Positions 1 to 7,313 of a DNA stretch of 14,324 nucleotides are shown here, piece by piece. Position 1 is the stretch's first letter. Each line of letters starts with the position of its first letter. The notes below the pieces were generated by a model that did no database searches, was not told the DNA's origin, and saw only the letters and a program-made list of their open reading frames with translations. The position numbers and the translations under genes were made by a program. Origin of the DNA: Oscillospiraceae bacterium (GTDB taxonomy: Bacteria; Bacillota; Clostridia; Oscillospirales; Ruminococcaceae); assembly GCA_018110855.1 (NCBI GenBank), contig JAGBFZ010000385.1, positions 1 through 14,324 of the forward strand, written 5' to 3'.

Positions 1-120
1 AAAATACGGCGGCTATAATACGCCCACTCTGCGTCAAACTCCCTTGCCATGCATAAATGCCGCCTGCGGTCGTTTTCCTTGACCCCGACGTATTCTATCC
101 ACCGTCTTTATCCATAGAAC
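1..120. other. Unassigned GC-rich, self-complementary stretch at the window edge (possible interspersed repeat or partial gene)
   Basis: This stretch lies downstream of the anti-sigma candidate and is not clearly coding. It contains GGCGGC at 8-13 and its complement GCCGCC at 59-64, plus a tight hairpin CCGC-ct-GCGG at 60-69. Several frames are open at once. One minus-strand frame is open from about 110 to the edge and reads RRRHLCMAREFDAEW within it. A plus-strand frame is open from base 2 to about 83. Neither has a convincing start or ribosome site. Several open frames over one short structured stretch fits a non-coding interspersed repeat. A partial gene continuing left cannot be excluded. 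Confidence 0.3.
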
Positions 121-169
121 AATTGGTTATTAGTATAAAATGATCGGATCATTCTCGGTGGGATTTTGT

Positions 170-1516
170 TTATTCAGCCATAATAACTGTCGTTTCTTCT
201 GTATTATTGTCAAGCCTGATCTCCATAGGCATACCGTTGTTGTCAATAAACTGCATATAAACAGGTTCATTGCTGCATACGCCTATTGCAGCGTTTTCAT
301 CAATGCTGTCCCCTGTTGAAACACTCAGCTCGGAAAAGCCCGACATGAGAATTGTCCGGCAATAATAATCGTCCCCATGCTTTCCGTAATATACAAGCTC
401 AACAGCGGCGCACAGATTGTCAGAAAGTGCTCTTCCCGCAAAGACAACATATCCCGAAATATGCGGCAGGAGCGAGAAATACTGCTCATTATCAAGAACA
501 AGAAGAGTTCTGTCAGGCACTCCGTTTTCATTGACAAAATAGCGCACGTTTTCAAACTCGGCATTCGGCAGGATTTCCTTGAGATCGACCTGCGCCGTGC
601 TGCTGCCAAGCTCCACATGATAATAGACCTCATCACGGCTCTCAAGAAATGTTCTTATCTTTTCGCTCATCTTTTCATCGGAAGGTTCAAGATGATAGAA
701 AGATGTTCCGTTAAAATTATCGAAAACCTCTTCCGTATCTGCTTCCATTGCTTCAAGAAGATCTGAACGGTACATCCCGCAGTTGTAAATAAGCCAGCCC
801 ATATCCGTTTTCTGAGCATAATAGCCTGTGTTATCAGCATAAAGCATTGCTGAAGGATCCTCGCTGTCACCGTTATTCTCGTCTGAATTGTAAGCCATAA
901 AGGGCATAATGTATTCCTTGCCTATCTGAAGTTCCCTTAGATCATAAGAGTGAACAGAAAAGGTTACAGTTTCATTTCCGCTGATAATTTCTGAAAAATC
1001 CTCTTCCGCATAATACTCCAGAGGTTTTACGCAGTAAACGATCTTTCCGAAATCATATTTTTTGGAAACGACTCTGAATCTCATTACCGCCTGCCAGTCT
1101 GTAATATATGCTTTCTGAGTATCCGTTTCCGAGCTGTACTGCCTTAGCAGTTCTGCATTCCCGCTCATATCTCCCGTAACATCATATTCAAATCTGTCGA
1201 TCAAGGGTATCAGTTCAACGGAACTTTTTTCCTCTATATATGCAGTGATCTCGGAAGTAATATCGCCCGTGCTTTTGCTCATTACCGAATCCGAAGCAAT
1301 TCCCCTTTCGTTAATGTACGCAAGAGCGGCAAATGCGGCAATGCCAATGACAGCAGCAGCCGAGCACATTGCAGCAGCATAGCTTCGGGAGCTTTTCATT
1401 TTTATTCTGCGCTTGGCAATAAGCTTATTCTTTTCAAAATCAAAGAGGCTGTCAAAATCGGCAGGCTTGCCTGCGTTACGGTCGAACTGCTCGATGTATT
1501 TTCTGTTCCTGCTCAT
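170..1516 (-). CDS. Membrane protein, probable anti-sigma factor partner of the adjacent ECF sigma factor
   Basis: This 448-residue protein has a basic cytoplasmic N-terminus of about 45 residues, one membrane helix (residues about 46-67, Ala-rich) and an outer domain of about 380 residues. That is the layout of a membrane anti-sigma factor: a short inner segment would hold the sigma factor and an outer domain would sense a signal. I see no HxxxCxxC zinc anti-sigma motif in the N-terminal segment and do not recognise the outer domain, which contains five cysteines. The ATG overlaps the TGA of the sigma gene in an ATGA junction and has a good AGGAGG site upstream inside the sigma gene, so the two are probably translationally coupled. 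The role is inferred from position and topology, not from a recognised domain. It could instead be an unrelated exported protein. Confidence 0.6.
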   Translation of the reverse strand: MSRNRKYIEQFDRNAGKPADFDSLFDFEKNKLIAKRRIKMKSSRSYAAAMCSAAAVIGIAAFAALAYINERGIASDSVMSKSTGDITSEITAYIEEKSSVELIPLIDRFEYDVTGDMSGNAELLRQYSSETDTQKAYITDWQAVMRFRVVSKKYDFGKIVYCVKPLEYYAEEDFSEIISGNETVTFSVHSYDLRELQIGKEYIMPFMAYNSDENNGDSEDPSAMLYADNTGYYAQKTDMGWLIYNCGMYRSDLLEAMEADTEEVFDNFNGTSFYHLEPSDEKMSEKIRTFLESRDEVYYHVELGSSTAQVDLKEILPNAEFENVRYFVNENGVPDRTLLVLDNEQYFSLLPHISGYVVFAGRALSDNLCAAVELVYYGKHGDDYYCRTILMSGFSELSVSTGDSIDENAAIGVCSNEPVYMQFIDNNGMPMEIRLDNNTEETTVIMAE

Positions 1517-2004
1517 ACCATTTCCTCCTTTAATTTCTTTTTCAGCTTTTCCCGTCCCCGCATTATCCTGACCCTGACCGTTGATTCCTTCATATTTAAA
1601 AGCTTTGCGATCTCCGAAGTGGAGCAGCCCTCGTAGTAAAACAGATGAATTGGCACACGTTCCTTTTCAGGCAGCTCCATCACTGCATAAAAAAGGTCGC
1701 TTTTCTCACCGAAATCCTCGTCATAGCTCGCTTCATCGAGAGTATCCTTTCTGACAGTCCGTGAAAACCACCCCGAGCGAAGCTCATTGCGGCAGGTATT
1801 CATGGTAACTGTTATGAGCCACGGTCTTACATGGGCTTCCTCGGTGAGCTTGTCCATATTCTGATAAAATTTCAGAAAAACCTCCTGCATAACATCGTTG
1901 GAATCCGCAGCGTTTTTCATCATAGTAAACGCCACAGAATAAACAATTCTGCTGTATTCATCGAAACAGCGGCGAAAGCGCTGCTGCTTCCCGGGATTAT
2001 CCAT
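1513..2004 (-). CDS. ECF (sigma-70 family) RNA polymerase sigma factor
   Basis: This 163-residue protein has the two-domain layout and usual length of an extracytoplasmic-function sigma factor. Region 2 spans about residues 10-78, with the -10-recognising segment around DSNDVMQEVFLKFYQN and the downstream RPWLITVTMNTCRNELR stretch. Region 4 spans about 105-158 and holds the helix-turn-helix GCSTSEIAKLLNMKESTVRVR, which would bind the -35 element. It should direct RNA polymerase to a small stress or envelope regulon. The ATG has AAGGGG about 10 bases upstream. The next gene overlaps its stop by four bases and is a membrane protein, the usual partner arrangement. An ECF-like promoter lies just upstream, suggesting autoregulation. 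The regulon and signal cannot be read from this window. Confidence 0.93.
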   Translation of the reverse strand: MDNPGKQQRFRRCFDEYSRIVYSVAFTMMKNAADSNDVMQEVFLKFYQNMDKLTEEAHVRPWLITVTMNTCRNELRSGWFSRTVRKDTLDEASYDEDFGEKSDLFYAVMELPEKERVPIHLFYYEGCSTSEIAKLLNMKESTVRVRIMRGREKLKKKLKEEMV

Positions 2005-2039
2005 TTCCTTGACTCACCCCTTTTTTGCTCTCTGATAAT

Positions 2040-2068
2040 AATACACCTGAGAGAGCTGAAATGTTACA
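2040..2068 (-). promoter_or_regulatory. Candidate ECF-type promoter upstream of the sigma gene
   Basis: On the minus strand, TGTAAC at 2068-2063 resembles the AAC-containing -35 element of ECF promoters such as those used by SigX or SigW in Bacillus. It lies about 60 bases before the sigma ATG. About 17 bases further on is GTGTATTA, which is not a clean match to a known ECF -10. No good sigma-A promoter is visible in the same gap. Autoregulation of ECF operons is common, so this is a reasonable but unproven site. Confidence 0.35.
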
Positions 2069-2089
2069 TTTTCAAAGAAATAAATCTTA

Positions 2090-2127
2090 TCAAATGAAAT
2101 GACCCGCAGATAAAGCCCTGCGGGTCA
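2090..2127 (-). terminator. Rho-independent terminator of the GGDEF-EAL gene
   Basis: A perfect 10-base inverted repeat, TGACCCGCAG at 2100-2109 and CTGCGGGTCA at 2118-2127, encloses an 8-base loop. It starts 5 bases past the TAA of the GGDEF-EAL gene. In the minus-strand direction it is followed by a T-rich but interrupted tract (ATTTCATTTG). It separates the c-di-GMP gene from the sigma operon. Confidence 0.85.
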
Positions 2128-2132
2128 GAGTA

Positions 2133-4646
2133 TTATTCGTATGTCTGCGCTGCCTCGTTTTTCTCACGCTCAAGCCGTTCCACGGCGAGCTTGTTGGAGC
2201 TTGCCTCAAGTGTGCGTTTATTGGGCTTGTGAAGCTCCTCGTAGGTCTCCACGAACTTCATTGCGTCCTCTGCATTCAGCGGCTTGCTCATAAGGAAGCC
2301 CTGAATGTAATCGCATTTCATTTCCGCAAGGATATTGTACTGCTCAATGGTCTCAACGCCCTCAACAACGGTTTTCAGACCAAGATTCTTCACCATATCA
2401 ATAATGGATCCTGTGATCTGATAATCCTTGTGCTTGCTGCATATCTCATCAACGAAGGACTTATCCACCTTAAGGGTCTTGATGGGCATATCCTTGAGAT
2501 ATCCGAAGGAAGAGTAGCCCGTTCCGAAATCATCAAGAGCAAGAGAGATTCCCATATCTGCAATTTTCTGAATTGTATCATTATTGCCGTCAATAAATTC
2601 TACAAGGCTTGTTTCGGTGATCTCGACCTGAATATTGGCAGGATTTACACCGAAAACAGCGATCGTCCGCTTGACCTTGTCAAGGAAATCCTTGCGCTTG
2701 AGCTGAACGGGAGATACATTTATGGACATAATTATGTCGGGATTTATCTCGTTTACCCGTCTCAGGAAACGGCAGCCCGTTTCAAATATCCATGTACCTA
2801 TCTCAATAATGGCCCCTGTCTCCTCGGCGATCTGAACAAAGGTGAAGGGATTAACGCTGCCCAGCTCCTCGGACTCCCATCTGACGAGTACCTCAAAGCC
2901 GTGGATATCGCCGTTCTGAACGGAAATAATTGGCTGGAAATTGAGGAACATCTCATTGTTTTCAAGAGCCTTGTTAAGTCTCTGAGCAATAATCGCCTTG
3001 CTGAGCACCTTCTGATGGAAGGAAACATTGTAATAAGAAGTTCTTCCCTTGCCCTTTTCCTTGGCACGGCTCATGGCAATATCAGCGTCCCTGAGAAGCA
3101 TATCGGGATTGGTGTCATCATCGGGATATATGGAAATTCCCACAGAGAACTGAACATAAAGCTTGTCATTGAGTATCTCCACAGGCTCAACAAATGCTAA
3201 ACGGAGATTTTTGATAAGCTCATCTATAACGCCATAATCATCATTCAGATCGGCAAGTATCACGAACTCGTCGCCGCTGAATCTGAACACGCGCGGAACT
3301 ACAGACTTGAGTCTCTGACCGAAAATTTTCAGGAACTCATCGCCGTTTCTGTGACCGAGGGTCTCGGTTATCCACTTGAAATTGTCAATGTCGATAAACA
3401 GCAGAGCAAAGCGTTTTCTTGTCTCGTCCCTGCTCACCATAAGGTCCTCGATGTATTCATACAGCTTGTAACGGTTCTGAAGCCCTGTGGTGGGATCGAG
3501 AGTCATATATTCATCTATGACTGCATTTTTATCCTGAAGGGTCTGTGCAAGGTCGTCAACAGATCTTGCAATCAGACCTATCTCATTTTCTGAAGATGAA
3601 TTAATTCTGAAATTATAGTTACCCGCAGAGATCTCCGCAATGGAATTAGATATCTCAGGAATATCCTTTGCTTCGTGCCGAATCACATTGAGCGTTGCGA
3701 TAAGCTCAAGAATGAAGAGGCAGGCAAGAATAATGATCTGCTGGGAGTACATTTTTGAAAAGCTGCCGTCCGCAACACGGCCGTCAAAAACAGTAAGAAC
3801 TCTCAGACCTCCCGCTGCCACCTGACACATAGCATAGCTTGTAGTCCTGCCCGTTTTGAACTCGATGATGGAACCGTTTGCCGAAATACTCTCTGCAAGA
3901 GTATCAAGACCATTTCCAAAGACGTCATTATCAATATTGCCAAAAAGCTCGTTTAACTTTTTCCGATCGCTGTCAGAAATACAGATGACCCTATTTGACT
4001 GGTCGAGCACAGCGGAATATACGCCGTCAGTATAAATTCTGCGGGATATCTCATTTGAAACGCGTTCTGCTGAGATCTCCGCACCTACGCAGCCCACAAA
4101 TTTCCCGTCAAGCCTTACGGGCAGAACAAGGGCAAGCTGCGAATCACAGTCGATAAAGCGTGACTCCTCTTCGCTGTTGTGAATATATACCAGAACATTG
4201 TCCGAAGATGATCTTTCTGCATTGGAAAACCATTCATAATCCTCGGTAAAGATACTTCCCGAAACGCCGCCGTTTGCGTAAAAGCTTCCGTTCTCCTCAG
4301 AAACGCACCATATTGCCGCAGGACTGCCGTATGAAGACATCAGTCTGTCCATATCCTGAAATACTGCCTCACTGCCCGATCTTTCGGGATAAGCAAGAAG
4401 CTGTGCTGTATCACTGTTGCCCGAAAGCATACGAAGACAGCCTGCCACACCCGCAAAATAATCATCAATGGAATCAAAAGCAGCTTCGGAGGAATTTACC
4501 ATAACAGAATTGACATCACCGCTGATATTGCTTTTAGTGATAAGAAAGGTCATTGAGGTAAACAGCGCAACAAATATAACATTAAACAGAAATATCAATA
4601 CGATTATTCGTTTTATAAAGCTTGCTTTAAAAGCATTTTTTATCAT
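2133..4646 (-). CDS. Membrane-bound GGDEF-EAL c-di-GMP turnover protein with extracytoplasmic sensor
   Basis: This 837-residue bifunctional signalling protein has a membrane helix at about 14-36 and an outer sensor of about 37-300, probably dCache-like from its size and position. A second helix spans about 303-322, followed by a HAMP-like linker (323-380), a GGDEF domain (382-540) and an EAL domain (551-803). The GGDEF signature reads SGDEF (457-461), an accepted active variant, and DIDNFK (419-424) is present. No RxxD inhibitory site is seen before it. The EAL signature reads EVL (585-587) with the catalytic Glu kept. N643, E675 and E678, the DDFGTGYSS loop (705-713), K726, E762 and Q782 are also present, so phosphodiesterase activity is likely. 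It has its own extended -10 promoter and terminator. Which activity dominates cannot be told from sequence. Confidence 0.95.
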   Translation of the reverse strand: MIKNAFKASFIKRIIVLIFLFNVIFVALFTSMTFLITKSNISGDVNSVMVNSSEAAFDSIDDYFAGVAGCLRMLSGNSDTAQLLAYPERSGSEAVFQDMDRLMSSYGSPAAIWCVSEENGSFYANGGVSGSIFTEDYEWFSNAERSSSDNVLVYIHNSEEESRFIDCDSQLALVLPVRLDGKFVGCVGAEISAERVSNEISRRIYTDGVYSAVLDQSNRVICISDSDRKKLNELFGNIDNDVFGNGLDTLAESISANGSIIEFKTGRTTSYAMCQVAAGGLRVLTVFDGRVADGSFSKMYSQQIIILACLFILELIATLNVIRHEAKDIPEISNSIAEISAGNYNFRINSSSENEIGLIARSVDDLAQTLQDKNAVIDEYMTLDPTTGLQNRYKLYEYIEDLMVSRDETRKRFALLFIDIDNFKWITETLGHRNGDEFLKIFGQRLKSVVPRVFRFSGDEFVILADLNDDYGVIDELIKNLRLAFVEPVEILNDKLYVQFSVGISIYPDDDTNPDMLLRDADIAMSRAKEKGKGRTSYYNVSFHQKVLSKAIIAQRLNKALENNEMFLNFQPIISVQNGDIHGFEVLVRWESEELGSVNPFTFVQIAEETGAIIEIGTWIFETGCRFLRRVNEINPDIIMSINVSPVQLKRKDFLDKVKRTIAVFGVNPANIQVEITETSLVEFIDGNNDTIQKIADMGISLALDDFGTGYSSFGYLKDMPIKTLKVDKSFVDEICSKHKDYQITGSIIDMVKNLGLKTVVEGVETIEQYNILAEMKCDYIQGFLMSKPLNAEDAMKFVETYEELHKPNKRTLEASSNKLAVERLEREKNEAAQTYE

Positions 4647-4729
4647 AAAAAATTATCCCCGTTTCCGCTTAACACTGCTGAAATATACGATACTATGACC
4701 CCATACCGGTTTCATGCTTATTTACGAAA

Positions 4730-4758
4730 ATTATATCATATAAAGATTTTTTTTTCAA
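4730..4758 (-). promoter_or_regulatory. Sigma-A promoter of the GGDEF-EAL gene
   Basis: On the minus strand, TTGAAA (4758-4753) and TATAAT (4735-4730) are separated by exactly 17 bases. TG lies one base before the -10, making it an extended -10 promoter. Transcription should start near 4723, giving a leader of about 76 bases before the ATG at 4646. The leader shows no c-di-GMP riboswitch signature. The ribosome site before the ATG (GGGGA, spaced rather far) is weak. Confidence 0.85.
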
Positions 4759-4835
4759 GTATATTAACCAAACATTGTTCTTTTTAACAAAAAATTAACT
4801 TAATACATCACAACATTTTACATAATATAGTCTTA

Positions 4836-5741
4836 TTAAACCCCTGAGCCTACCTCCTGCTTATCGGCGGAACGCAAATAAAATTCTTTGTATTCCTCGT
4901 TAAGCCTTGCATATTTTTTTGTAACGGAATAGGAGCCGTCAGGACATTTTTTCATTTTCAGCCTGACATAGTATTCCCCGTGAGTCTTGCAGCTGCAAAG
5001 GCTGATAGCTGTGGTCTCACCGCAGAACGCCCATTTTTTACGGCTCATTATCCTGCGGCATTTCGGACAGCTGCATAAGGTTATCCGCCTGCTGTTCATA
5101 GCCTCGGAAGGGCTTCCCACATTCTGATAGGTGGAGAAATATTTTTCCTGCCGCTGCTCCTCCGCCTCTCTGAGCATATCCTCATATTCACCGATATACC
5201 TTGAAAAATCCATGCTAAGCCCTATCCTTGAGCAGTACACAGCGTCATTAAGAGCATCATGGGCTTTAAGGTCCCATGACAGCTCATAATGCTCCACAGC
5301 AGCCTGCAATGAATACTGCTTGCCTGTTCCAATTATCCGATGGGCAAAGATCTGCTGAAGATCGTAAAATCTCGGGTGAGATACGTCCATATCATGAACT
5401 GCGAGATTTGCGTCCATCATTTTCTCATCCTCACTGCCCCATGTGAGGATAATGCAGTCATCGCCGCACCAGTCCGTAAACTGACTGTACGCAAGGGGAA
5501 ATTTTTGCCCGAAGGATATAGACGCCCCCGAAAGTCCCGTTACCTTGCCCACAAAGGAGTTCATTTTTTTGTAATATTTTGGGATAACACAGCAGTGGAA
5601 GCGGTCGGTCTCCTGCATTTTTTCATTGACCTTCACCGCCCCGATCCTGATTATCTCACCATGAAGAGGCACAGGCTCAGTAACGGTATTCGATTTTCCG
5701 CTGGGCTGATTCCACTCCATGTCGAGAAATATGTAATCCAA
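4836..5741 (-). CDS. DEDDh 3'-5' exonuclease (RNase T / KapD-like) with cysteine-rich tail
   Basis: This 301-residue protein has an exonuclease domain at about 1-180 that fits the DEDDh superfamily. Exo I is FLDMEW with D7 and E9, Exo II is TWGSEDE with D105, and Exo III is HDALNDA with H161 and D166. The WG form of Exo II is typical of the ERI-1/KapD-like branch, which trims RNA or single-stranded DNA ends. The substrate here is unknown. After a charged linker, the tail holds C223, C225, C228, C240, C249, C251 and H254, a probable zinc-binding unit. The start is TTG, with AAGGA 9 bases upstream. The first downstream ATG would remove the catalytic D7, so TTG must be right. The gene begins 18 bases after the CBS gene and ends without a visible terminator. 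Confidence 0.85.
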   Translation of the reverse strand: MDYIFLDMEWNQPSGKSNTVTEPVPLHGEIIRIGAVKVNEKMQETDRFHCCVIPKYYKKMNSFVGKVTGLSGASISFGQKFPLAYSQFTDWCGDDCIILTWGSEDEKMMDANLAVHDMDVSHPRFYDLQQIFAHRIIGTGKQYSLQAAVEHYELSWDLKAHDALNDAVYCSRIGLSMDFSRYIGEYEDMLREAEEQRQEKYFSTYQNVGSPSEAMNSRRITLCSCPKCRRIMSRKKWAFCGETTAISLCSCKTHGEYYVRLKMKKCPDGSYSVTKKYARLNEEYKEFYLRSADKQEVGSGV

Positions 5742-5759
5742 ATTATTTTTTCCTTTCAG

Positions 5760-6185
5760 TTATCTTGAAGCTGCGCACTCAGCCTGTCTGAGCTTGTATT
5801 CCATGCGCATAAGCACGTCTCTTCGGGTAACGATGCCCGAAAACATTCCCCTGCTGTCCACCACAGGAACGAAGTTCTGTTCGATGATGCGGTTAAAAAG
5901 TGTATCAATATCCGCATCGATGGGAACCGATTCAAAGCGTGAGCAGCCTGCAAGGTCGGCAACAGTGAGATTATCATCGTTTATCGTCTCAACGCTCTTT
6001 GTCTCAAGTATCCGATAAAGAAAATCCCTCTCGCTGACTACCCCTATGTACATACCATCCCTGTCAATAACAGGAACTGCGGTATAGCCATGATCGATAA
6101 ATTCCTTCAGACCCTCCTCTGCGGAGAGATCGCCGTAAATATATGCCACCATTGCCTTGGGCTTTAAAAGCATTGCTGTATTCAT
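5760..6185 (-). CDS. Twin CBS-domain protein, DarB/CbpB-like (possible c-di-AMP sensor)
   Basis: This 141-residue protein is made almost wholly of two CBS domains (about 8-62 and 73-127), a module that binds adenine nucleotides. The GYTAVPVIDRDGMYIGVV stretch in the first domain and the GIVTRRDVLMRM end of the second closely recall the DarB (YkuL) / CbpB family of Bacillus and Listeria. Those proteins are of similar length, bind c-di-AMP and, when free of it, stimulate the (p)ppGpp synthetase. The resemblance is from memory of the family, not an alignment, so the ligand is inferred. It lies 22 bases downstream of the mreB-like gene and 18 bases upstream of the exonuclease, with an AAAGGA ribosome site, and is almost certainly co-transcribed with both. 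Confidence 0.85.
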   Translation of the reverse strand: MNTAMLLKPKAMVAYIYGDLSAEEGLKEFIDHGYTAVPVIDRDGMYIGVVSERDFLYRILETKSVETINDDNLTVADLAGCSRFESVPIDADIDTLFNRIIEQNFVPVVDSRGMFSGIVTRRDVLMRMEYKLRQAECAASR

Positions 6186-6207
6186 AATAAAGATCCTTTC
6201 TGCTTAA

Positions 6208-7224
6208 TCATACCTCGTTGTAGCCGTAAAGCGATATGCGTTCAAATCCGTCAAGCAGCGTGTCAAGATGCCTGAATGCAAGGCTTGTACCCCTTGCAAC
6301 ACAGCGGAGAGGGTCGTCAGCCACATAGGTGCGGATATTTGTCTCCCGTTCGATGAGCTTATCGATACCCCCGATAAGTGCACCGCCGCCTGTGAGGATG
6401 ATTCCGTTTGTATGGATATCACCCGCAAGCTCGGGCGGAGTGACCTCGAGCACGCCCTTAACAGCGTCAACCATCTCGTTTGCAATATCTATGATCGCCT
6501 TGTAAATATCATAATCGGTGAGCTTGACCTGTGCGGGAAGTCCTGTTACAAGGTTTCTGCCCTTGACCGCCATCTCCCTGCTGCCGTCAGGCTCGAAAAC
6601 CTGCGCAAGGGTTATTTTCGCATTCTCCGCAGTTTTTTCACCGATAAGTATTCGGTATCTGTTCTGAACATATCTGATTATGGCTGCGTCAATCTTATTT
6701 CCCGCCAGCTTGACGGAGTTTTTTGCAACGATACCGTTCATGGACATTACCGCAATATCCGTAGTACCGCCGCCGATATCCACCACCATGTGACCTCTTG
6801 CCTTGGAAATATCCACACCTGCGCCCATGAGAGCAGCAACAGGCTCCTCGATAAGGAAAACCTTCTGTGCTCCCGCCTGACGGGCAGCCTCAATAACAGC
6901 ACGGCTCTCCACATCGGTTATCAGCGACGGCACGCACATTACTATCCTCGGCATAAGCATCTGTCTGCCCGTTACCCTGCGGATACATTCGCAAACAAGA
7001 CTCTCCGTCATGTCATAGTCGGAGATAACGCCATCGCAGAGGGGGCGTATAACGGCAATATGCTCGGGAGCCTTGCCGATCATCCGGTATGCCTCCATGC
7101 CCACAGCGATTATCTCGCCAATTTTCTTGTTGAATGCCACCACCGCAGGCTCATAGAAAACAACGCCCTTGTTTTCCATGCTTATCATAATATTGGCGGT
7201 GCCTAAATCTATTCCTATATCCAT
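6208..7224 (-). CDS. mreB: MreB/Mbl-family actin-like cell-shape protein
   Basis: This 338-residue protein is full length for the family. The actin-fold nucleotide-binding motifs are all present: phosphate-1 DLGTAN (6-11), the EEPVAA segment (126-131), phosphate-2 DIGGGTTD (149-156) and the adenosine loop TGGGALIGG (278-286). The PPELAGDI segment (263-270), a strong MreB marker, is also there. MreB filaments bind the membrane inside the cell and guide cell-wall synthesis. The protein starts directly at the first strand, without a long N-terminal extension. The IRPLCDGVISDYDMTE segment (59-74) is close to the family form. No mreC or mreD follows; the next genes are the CBS and exonuclease genes. 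It could be the Mbl or MreBH paralogue rather than MreB itself. Confidence 0.92.
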   Translation of the reverse strand: MDIGIDLGTANIMISMENKGVVFYEPAVVAFNKKIGEIIAVGMEAYRMIGKAPEHIAVIRPLCDGVISDYDMTESLVCECIRRVTGRQMLMPRIVMCVPSLITDVESRAVIEAARQAGAQKVFLIEEPVAALMGAGVDISKARGHMVVDIGGGTTDIAVMSMNGIVAKNSVKLAGNKIDAAIIRYVQNRYRILIGEKTAENAKITLAQVFEPDGSREMAVKGRNLVTGLPAQVKLTDYDIYKAIIDIANEMVDAVKGVLEVTPPELAGDIHTNGIILTGGGALIGGIDKLIERETNIRTYVADDPLRCVARGTSLAFRHLDTLLDGFERISLYGYNEV

Positions 7225-7313
7225 TCAGATTTCAACCTTCTATTTAAGTTTTCTTCACTTTTCCGACAGGAGAGCAGTCTTGCCTCTTGCTTCTGAAATA
7301 TCTTGCCAATTAA

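Noticed and set aside
1345..1385. Run of GCAGCA-like triplets resembling a simple repeat
   Set aside because: It encodes the alanine-rich membrane helix of the anti-sigma candidate and is not a tandem repeat of even units.
2229..3200. A 323-codon open frame on the plus strand
   Set aside because: It is exactly antisense to the EAL/GGDEF coding region, has no ribosome site or domain, and arises from the codon bias of the real gene.
4647..4723. Possible c-di-GMP riboswitch in the leader of the GGDEF-EAL gene
   Set aside because: The leader is only about 76 bases and lacks the GEMM signatures (conserved tetraloop and receptor elements). It has only a weak, mismatched hairpin near 4700-4717.
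4739..4835. Possible terminator after the exonuclease gene
   Set aside because: The AT-rich gap has runs of A and T but no GC-containing stem next to a T-tract in the minus-strand direction.
6268..7206. A 312-codon open frame on the plus strand
   Set aside because: It is antisense to the mreB-like gene, whose motifs are unmistakable. The frame shows no domain and no start signal.
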